Assembly (NCBI GenBank): GCA_029858605.1 | Contig: JAOUET010000063.1 | Location: 1-9,101, forward strand | Origin: Coriobacteriia bacterium | GTDB lineage: Bacteria; Actinomycetota; Coriobacteriia; Anaerosomatales; JAENZW01 | Direction: 5' to 3' | Length of the DNA: 9,101 nt | Part shown: piece after piece, positions 5,339 through 9,101 of the stretch | Layout: each line of letters begins with the position of its first letter | How positions within the stretch are numbered: position 1 is the first letter of the stretch | Notes under the pieces: model-generated | Database searches by the model: none | What the model was told of the DNA's origin: nothing | The model's input: only the letters and a program-made list of their open reading frames with translations | Made by a program: the position numbers and the translations under genes

Positions 5339-6514
5339 ATGACGCCCCGGGTGTACCTCGACTATGCTGCCACGACTCCTGTCGACGAACGCGTGCTCGA
5401 CGCAATGCTCCCGTATCTGAAGGACGACTTCGGCAATCCCAGCAGCCTGTATGCCGAAGGCCGTGCCGCGCGAGCCGCACTCGAGGAGGCGCGCGAGTGC
5501 GTTGCGAGCCTCATAGGCGCTGCGCACCCGAACGAGGTCGCATTCACGGCCGGCGGTACCGAGGGAGACAACGCGGCGATAATCGGCATCGCGCATCGGG
5601 CCCGGCCCGAACGCGGGCACGTCGTCATCTCGGCCTTCGAACACCACGCGGTGCTCGAGGCAGCCGACCGCCTGCAGAAGCAGGGTTGGGACGTTACCCG
5701 CCTGAGGCCCGATGCGTGCGGAATCGTGCAGCCGGGATCCCTCGCCAAGGCCATGCGTGACGACACGACTATCGTCGCCGTTATGCACGCCAACAACGAA
5801 CTCGGCACGGTGCAGCCCGTGCGCAAGCTTGCCGAGATCTCCCATGAGGGCGGCGCGTACTTCCACACGGATGCCGCTCAGTCCCTGGGCAAGATCCCCT
5901 TCGACGTCGACGATCTCGCAGTCGATTCCGCGGCATTCTCCGGCCACAAGATCTACGCCCCGAAAGGCACCGGCGCGCTCTTCGTCAGGCGCCGAACGCC
6001 GTTCGAACCTCTCATCGTAGGAGGCGGCCAGGAGTTCAAGAAGCGCAGCGGCACGCAAAGCGTGGCGGGCGCAGTAGCCTTCGCGACCGCGCTTCAGATC
6101 ATGCTCGAGAGCCGCCTCGAAGAGGAGAAGCGCCTCGGACTCCTCAGGGATCGCATCGTCACAGACGTCATCGCCCGAATCGAGGGCGCGCGCGAGACAG
6201 TGAGCACCGAGCAGCGCCTGCCCAACATCGCCCACCTGATCTTCTCCGGGACCGAAGGGGAGGCCCTCCTGCTGCAACTCGACGAGGCGGGCATCGCCGT
6301 GTCGACCGGCTCCGCCTGTTCATCCGGATCGACCGAGCCCAGCCACGTCCTTTCGGCAATCGGGTGTCCCATCGACGACGCGCATGCCTCCATCCGGGTC
6401 TCTGTCGGGCGATACACGACGGCAGACGATGTCGACTGTTTCCTCGAAATCCTGCCCGGCATCGTGGAACGCCTCAGGTCTCTGTCGCCTGAAGCACGGC
6501 GGGGCCGAGCCTAG
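5339..6514 (+). CDS. Cysteine desulfurase, NifS/IscS type
   Basis: This PLP enzyme removes sulfur from L-cysteine, leaving alanine and a persulfide on its own cysteine for transfer to acceptors. The protein has 391 residues, typical of class I desulfurases. It opens with VYLDYAATTPVDERVL, then has GNPSS (32-36), the FTAGGTEGDN loop (69-78) that contacts the cofactor phosphate, EHH (101-103) with the PLP-stacking H103, the PLP lysine K204 in SGHKIYAPKG, the RSGTQSV segment, and the catalytic C327 in STGSACSSGSTEPSHVL. The catalytic loop is of the long, mobile NifS/IscS/YrvO type, not the short SufS type. The ATG at 5339 follows AAGGAAG (5324-5330); homology starts right at this codon. Directly downstream is mnmA, as in the Bacillus yrvO-mnmA pair, and no scaffold gene lies between. 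Supply of sulfur to tRNA thiolation is therefore the most likely main job; Fe-S assembly cannot be excluded. Confidence 0.96.
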   Translation: MTPRVYLDYAATTPVDERVLDAMLPYLKDDFGNPSSLYAEGRAARAALEEARECVASLIGAAHPNEVAFTAGGTEGDNAAIIGIAHRARPERGHVVISAFEHHAVLEAADRLQKQGWDVTRLRPDACGIVQPGSLAKAMRDDTTIVAVMHANNELGTVQPVRKLAEISHEGGAYFHTDAAQSLGKIPFDVDDLAVDSAAFSGHKIYAPKGTGALFVRRRTPFEPLIVGGGQEFKKRSGTQSVAGAVAFATALQIMLESRLEEEKRLGLLRDRIVTDVIARIEGARETVSTEQRLPNIAHLIFSGTEGEALLLQLDEAGIAVSTGSACSSGSTEPSHVLSAIGCPIDDAHASIRVSVGRYTTADDVDCFLEILPGIVERLRSLSPEARRGRA

Positions 6515-6551
6515 AGCGGCCAGACCGCGTACCCTACTCGAGGAGCAGCGT

Positions 6552-7598
6552 ATGGCGATCGTGTGGGTCGCGATGAGCGGCGGTGTAGACAGTACGGTCG
6601 CCGCCGCACGTCTCCTCGACCAGGGTCACGACGTCACCGGCGCCACCATGCGCCTGCTGCCGGAGGGACATCTGGCCTCTCACGACGACTGTCTCCTCTC
6701 CGCAAAGGCCGCGGCCCACGCGCTGGGGATAGAGCACGTCCTGGTGGACCTCTCGGACGACTTCGAGCACCTCGTTCTCGCCCGTGTCGCCGACGCCTAC
6801 GCGCGCGGCACGACACCCAACCCCTGCGTAGTCTGCAACGAGTGCATCAAGTTCGGCCTCCTCTTCGATGCGGCAATGGAAGCGGGCGCCGAGCTGTTCG
6901 CCACGGGCCACTACGCCAGGGTCTCCCGTGACGAACGTGGGCGACCGCAGCTCCTTCGCGCGCGCGACCGAACGAAAGATCAGACCTACTTCCTCTACCG
7001 GCTGCCGGAGGATGTCCTGCTTCGTTCGCTGTTTCCCATCGGCGAATCCTTGAAGAAGGACGTGATTGCCGAAGCGGAGACTCTGGACCTCCCGGAGACG
7101 GAACGGCCCGAGAGCCAGGACGTGTGCTTCGCTGTACGGGGAAATCTCGCGCGCATGGTGGTCGAACGCCACCCGGAATCGGGAATCGAGGGCGACGTTG
7201 TCGATGTGTCGGACACGGTACTCGGGCGACACACGGGTATCGCGCGCTACACGGTGGGCCAGCGCAAGGGTCTCGGTATCGCCGCCGAGACAGCGCTTGT
7301 CGTCGTGGCGATCGATGCGCGCCTGAATCGACTGGTAGTCGCGCCCGTGGACGAGTCTGACGTCAACGGTCTGGTCGCCGAAGACATCCAATGGCGCGGA
7401 CCTCATGACGCCGACGTTCGCTGCGACGTCCAGATCCGCTACAGGAGCCCGGCGGTGCCCGCACGCGCCATCGCACAAACAGATCGCCTGGAGGTGACTT
7501 TCGAGTCTTTGCAGCGCGGCATCGCTCCCGGCCAAGCTGTCGTATGCTATGCGGGAGAAATCTGCCTCGGAGGAGGGGAGATACGAGCGCGCCGATGA
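6552..7598 (+). CDS. mnmA: MnmA: tRNA-specific 2-thiouridylase
   Basis: MnmA activates the wobble uridine U34 of Lys, Glu and Gln tRNAs with ATP and replaces its 2-oxygen with sulfur. The protein has 348 residues. The PP-loop SGGVDS is at 9-14. The first catalytic cysteine region reads NPCVVCNECIKF with C92, C95 and C98, and C95 matches the Escherichia coli nucleophile C102. GHYARV and DQTYFLYRLP follow. The persulfide-carrying cysteine is C192 in ESQDVCF, and GRHTGIARYTVGQRKGLGI marks the start of the central and C-terminal barrel domains. The CxxC plus distant C pattern is compatible with the [4Fe-4S] form described for MnmA. The ATG at 6552 has AGGAG (6541-6545) 6 bases upstream. The reading frame stays open upstream to 6384, but that part overlaps the desulfurase and is not conserved. 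Its stop codon overlaps the next start as ATGA. Confidence 0.96.
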   Translation: MAIVWVAMSGGVDSTVAAARLLDQGHDVTGATMRLLPEGHLASHDDCLLSAKAAAHALGIEHVLVDLSDDFEHLVLARVADAYARGTTPNPCVVCNECIKFGLLFDAAMEAGAELFATGHYARVSRDERGRPQLLRARDRTKDQTYFLYRLPEDVLLRSLFPIGESLKKDVIAEAETLDLPETERPESQDVCFAVRGNLARMVVERHPESGIEGDVVDVSDTVLGRHTGIARYTVGQRKGLGIAAETALVVVAIDARLNRLVVAPVDESDVNGLVAEDIQWRGPHDADVRCDVQIRYRSPAVPARAIAQTDRLEVTFESLQRGIAPGQAVVCYAGEICLGGGEIRARR

Positions 7599-8392
7599 TT
7601 GACTGCCACGTTCATACAAGCAGATGCGGTCACGCGAAGGGAGACGTCGCAGACTACGTCGCGGTCGCCCTAGCCAAGGGAGTCACCGTCCTCACGTTCA
7701 CCGAACACGTGCCCCTGCCGGAACGGCTCGACCCTTCGCGAATATATGCGATGGCCCCCGAGGACATGCCTGCCTACGAAGCCGAAGTCCGCGAAGCCGC
7801 GCAGTCCGCTGGCGACATGCGAGTACTCCTTGGAGTGGAAGCCGACTGGCTTCCCGACGACCCGGACTACGATGTCGCCCACCTTCTCACGACGATGGAC
7901 GTCGACGTCGTGCTCGGTTCCGTTCACTTCGTCGAGGGCTGGGCGTTCGACGATCCGCATCTGATCGACCGCTACTCGGACATCGACATCGACGATCTTT
8001 GGGAGTCGTATTTCTCGGCGCTGAACGCCGCGACCGCCAGCGCCATCTTCGATGTGATCGCCCACCCGGATCTCGTCAAGAAGTTCTGCTACATGCCCTC
8101 TTTCGACCCTGCCGAGCTGTACGACGAGGCCGCCAGGACGATGGCGGCGGCCGGGGTCGTCGCAGAGCTGTCGACCGCAGGCCTGCGCAAACCGTGCGCG
8201 GAGTTGTATCCTTCGGCAGCGTTTCTCGATCGGCTCTTCGCCCACCGCGTGCCCGTAACCATAGGTTCCGACGCCCACCGGCCCACGGAAGTCGGCTACG
8301 AGTACGACGCAGCGCGGTCAGCCCTTCGCGAAGTGGGATACGAGAGCACCGTGTACTTCGTGAATCGCCAACTCGAGGAGATCGCTCTATGA
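7595..8392 (+). CDS. PHP-domain phosphoesterase, histidinol-phosphatase (HisJ/HisK-like) family
   Basis: The protein has 265 residues, the size of Bacillus-type histidinol-phosphatase. PHP metal-binding motifs are complete: HVH (H5, H7), TEH (E37, H38), GVEADW (E82), GSVHF (H111), HPDLVKKF (H157) and GSDAHRP (D226, H228). They should hold a tri-metal centre that hydrolyses phosphate esters. HisJ members act on L-histidinol phosphate, but many PHP proteins of this shape are annotated by similarity only, and no other histidine gene is in the window. The substrate is therefore open. The ATG at 7595 overlaps the mnmA stop (ATGA); a GGAGGAGGGGAG tract (7569-7580) lies 14 bases upstream, too far to be ideal, so translation is probably coupled to mnmA. 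The gene's own stop overlaps the next start in the same way. Confidence 0.88.
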   Translation: MIDCHVHTSRCGHAKGDVADYVAVALAKGVTVLTFTEHVPLPERLDPSRIYAMAPEDMPAYEAEVREAAQSAGDMRVLLGVEADWLPDDPDYDVAHLLTTMDVDVVLGSVHFVEGWAFDDPHLIDRYSDIDIDDLWESYFSALNAATASAIFDVIAHPDLVKKFCYMPSFDPAELYDEAARTMAAAGVVAELSTAGLRKPCAELYPSAAFLDRLFAHRVPVTIGSDAHRPTEVGYEYDAARSALREVGYESTVYFVNRQLEEIAL

Positions 8393-9101
8393 CGCCTCCG
8401 GTCACAGTCGCTGACGTCGAGCATGCCATCGCGGAGGCCTTTCCTCCCGAGTGGGCCGAAGAATGGGACAACGTCGGTCTCGTCGTGGGAGACCCCGCAT
8501 CTGCCGTTTCCGCAGTCTTCGTGACCCTGGACGCGACCGTCGCCTCGATTGCCTCGGCAGTCGAGGCGGGAGCGAACGTCCTCGTGTCGCATCACCCTGC
8601 CACACTCGAGAAGCACTCCGTGCTGCGGCCGGATGTGACCGGCTGCCGCGTTCTCTTCGAGGCCTGCAGCCGATCGGTAGCGCTGATCTCGGCGCACACG
8701 AATCTCGATCGGAGCCCTGAAGGGCCCGTTCGGCTTGCGAGGGCACTCGATCTCCCCGACGGAGAACCTCTGGAGTCCGGCACGCTGGACGAATGTCTCC
8801 TTACCGTCTACGTGCCGGAGTCATCCCTGGACGCCGTTGTCGAGGCGATGGACTCCGCCGGCGCCGGAAGGATCGGCATGTATCGGGGATGTTCCTTCTC
8901 TGTACGAGGGGAGGGGCGATTCGAAGGTCTCACAGGATCCGCTCCGAACGTGGGTACGGCAGGCGAGCCCACGGTGTCCGACGAGGTTCGGGTCGAACTC
9001 GTGTGTCCGTCTTCTCGAGTGGATGCAGTGATGTCGGCCGCAAGGCGTGCTCATCCATACGAGGAGCCGTTGATCGTCGCATCAGATGTGCGCGTTTCCC
9101 G
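8389..9101 (+). CDS. Nif3-like dinuclear metal centre protein, long YqfO form (partial, cut by window end)
   Basis: The first 237 codons are present and the frame is open to the window edge. The N-terminal Nif3 part shows EEWDNVGLVVGD (24-35), the metal-binding SHHP (67-70) and SAHTNLD (101-107), which supply His and Asp ligands of a two-metal site. From about residue 136 (CLLTVYVPESSLDAVVEAM) to HPYEEP (222-227) comes the CutA/PII-like inserted domain found in the long Bacillus YqfO type (about 370 residues) but missing from E. coli YbgI (247 residues). The second half of the Nif3 fold should follow beyond the window. Family members form hexameric toroids; the cellular role is unsettled, with GTP cyclohydrolase I type 2 annotations and NIF3 links reported. 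The ATG at 8389 overlaps the previous stop as ATGA. No strong SD was seen, so translation is likely coupled. Confidence 0.92.
   Translation, partial: MTPPVTVADVEHAIAEAFPPEWAEEWDNVGLVVGDPASAVSAVFVTLDATVASIASAVEAGANVLVSHHPATLEKHSVLRPDVTGCRVLFEACSRSVALISAHTNLDRSPEGPVRLARALDLPDGEPLESGTLDECLLTVYVPESSLDAVVEAMDSAGAGRIGMYRGCSFSVRGEGRFEGLTGSAPNVGTAGEPTVSDEVRVELVCPSSRVDAVMSAARRAHPYEEPLIVASDVRVS

Noticed and set aside
5144..6277. Long 377-residue - strand reading frame opposite the desulfurase
   Set aside because: It is a shadow of the high-GC coding strand; it carries no recognisable domain, while the + strand frame is a complete desulfurase.
6384..6551. Upstream in-frame extension of MnmA
   Set aside because: It overlaps the end of the desulfurase; the PP-loop starts nine residues after ATG 6552, as expected for MnmA, and that ATG has a well-placed AGGAG.
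6534..7619. Long 361-residue - strand reading frame opposite mnmA
   Set aside because: It is a mirror of the mnmA codon pattern with no recognisable motif; mnmA on the + strand is unmistakable.

Overview
The window is high-GC bacterial DNA with every gene on the + strand and little space between genes. It looks chromosomal. Gene content and GC suggest an actinobacterium, possibly a less-studied or anaerobic lineage. This is an inference from base composition and protein flavour only; no rRNA or other taxonomic marker is present. No transposase, integrase, CRISPR array, tRNA or phage gene was seen.

Region 1 (about 15-3769) is a complete riboflavin operon. A possible extended -10 element is followed by a textbook FMN riboswitch (35-152). 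Then come ribD (deaminase/reductase), ribE (riboflavin synthase alpha), ribBA (DHBP synthase/GTP cyclohydrolase II) and ribH (lumazine synthase). The operon closes with a strong GC-rich hairpin at 3736-3769. The four proteins together cover the GTP and ribulose-5-phosphate route to riboflavin, apart from the separate phosphatase step. The order is that of the Bacillus-type rib operon. The riboswitch's closing helix contains the only good Shine-Dalgarno (SD) sequence for ribD, which suggests direct translational control by FMN.

Region 2 (3770-4884) holds a non-coding stretch with small hairpins, then a 244-residue protein I do not recognise (4005-4739). After it comes a short gap carrying a perfect TTGACA -35 box just upstream of the next gene.

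Region 3 (4885-9101, running off the right edge) is a sulfur-transfer operon. It starts with an Rrf2-family regulator with three cysteines (IscR-like), then a cysteine desulfurase, then MnmA (tRNA U34 2-thiolase). It continues with a PHP-domain phosphatase of the histidinol-phosphatase type and the first 237 codons of a long-form Nif3/YqfO-like protein. The last three genes are joined by ATGA overlaps. The regulator-desulfurase-mnmA order matches the cymR-yrvO-mnmA cluster of Bacillus, but the regulator here has the cysteines of an iron-sulfur sensor. No scaffold (IscU/SufU) gene lies among these genes, so the desulfurase probably feeds MnmA directly, perhaps along with other acceptors.

Most of the window is well-understood housekeeping. 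The parts worth a second look are the unrecognised 244-residue protein, the control logic of the Rrf2/thiolation operon, the cysteine pattern of MnmA, and the compact riboswitch/ribosome-binding-site overlap.
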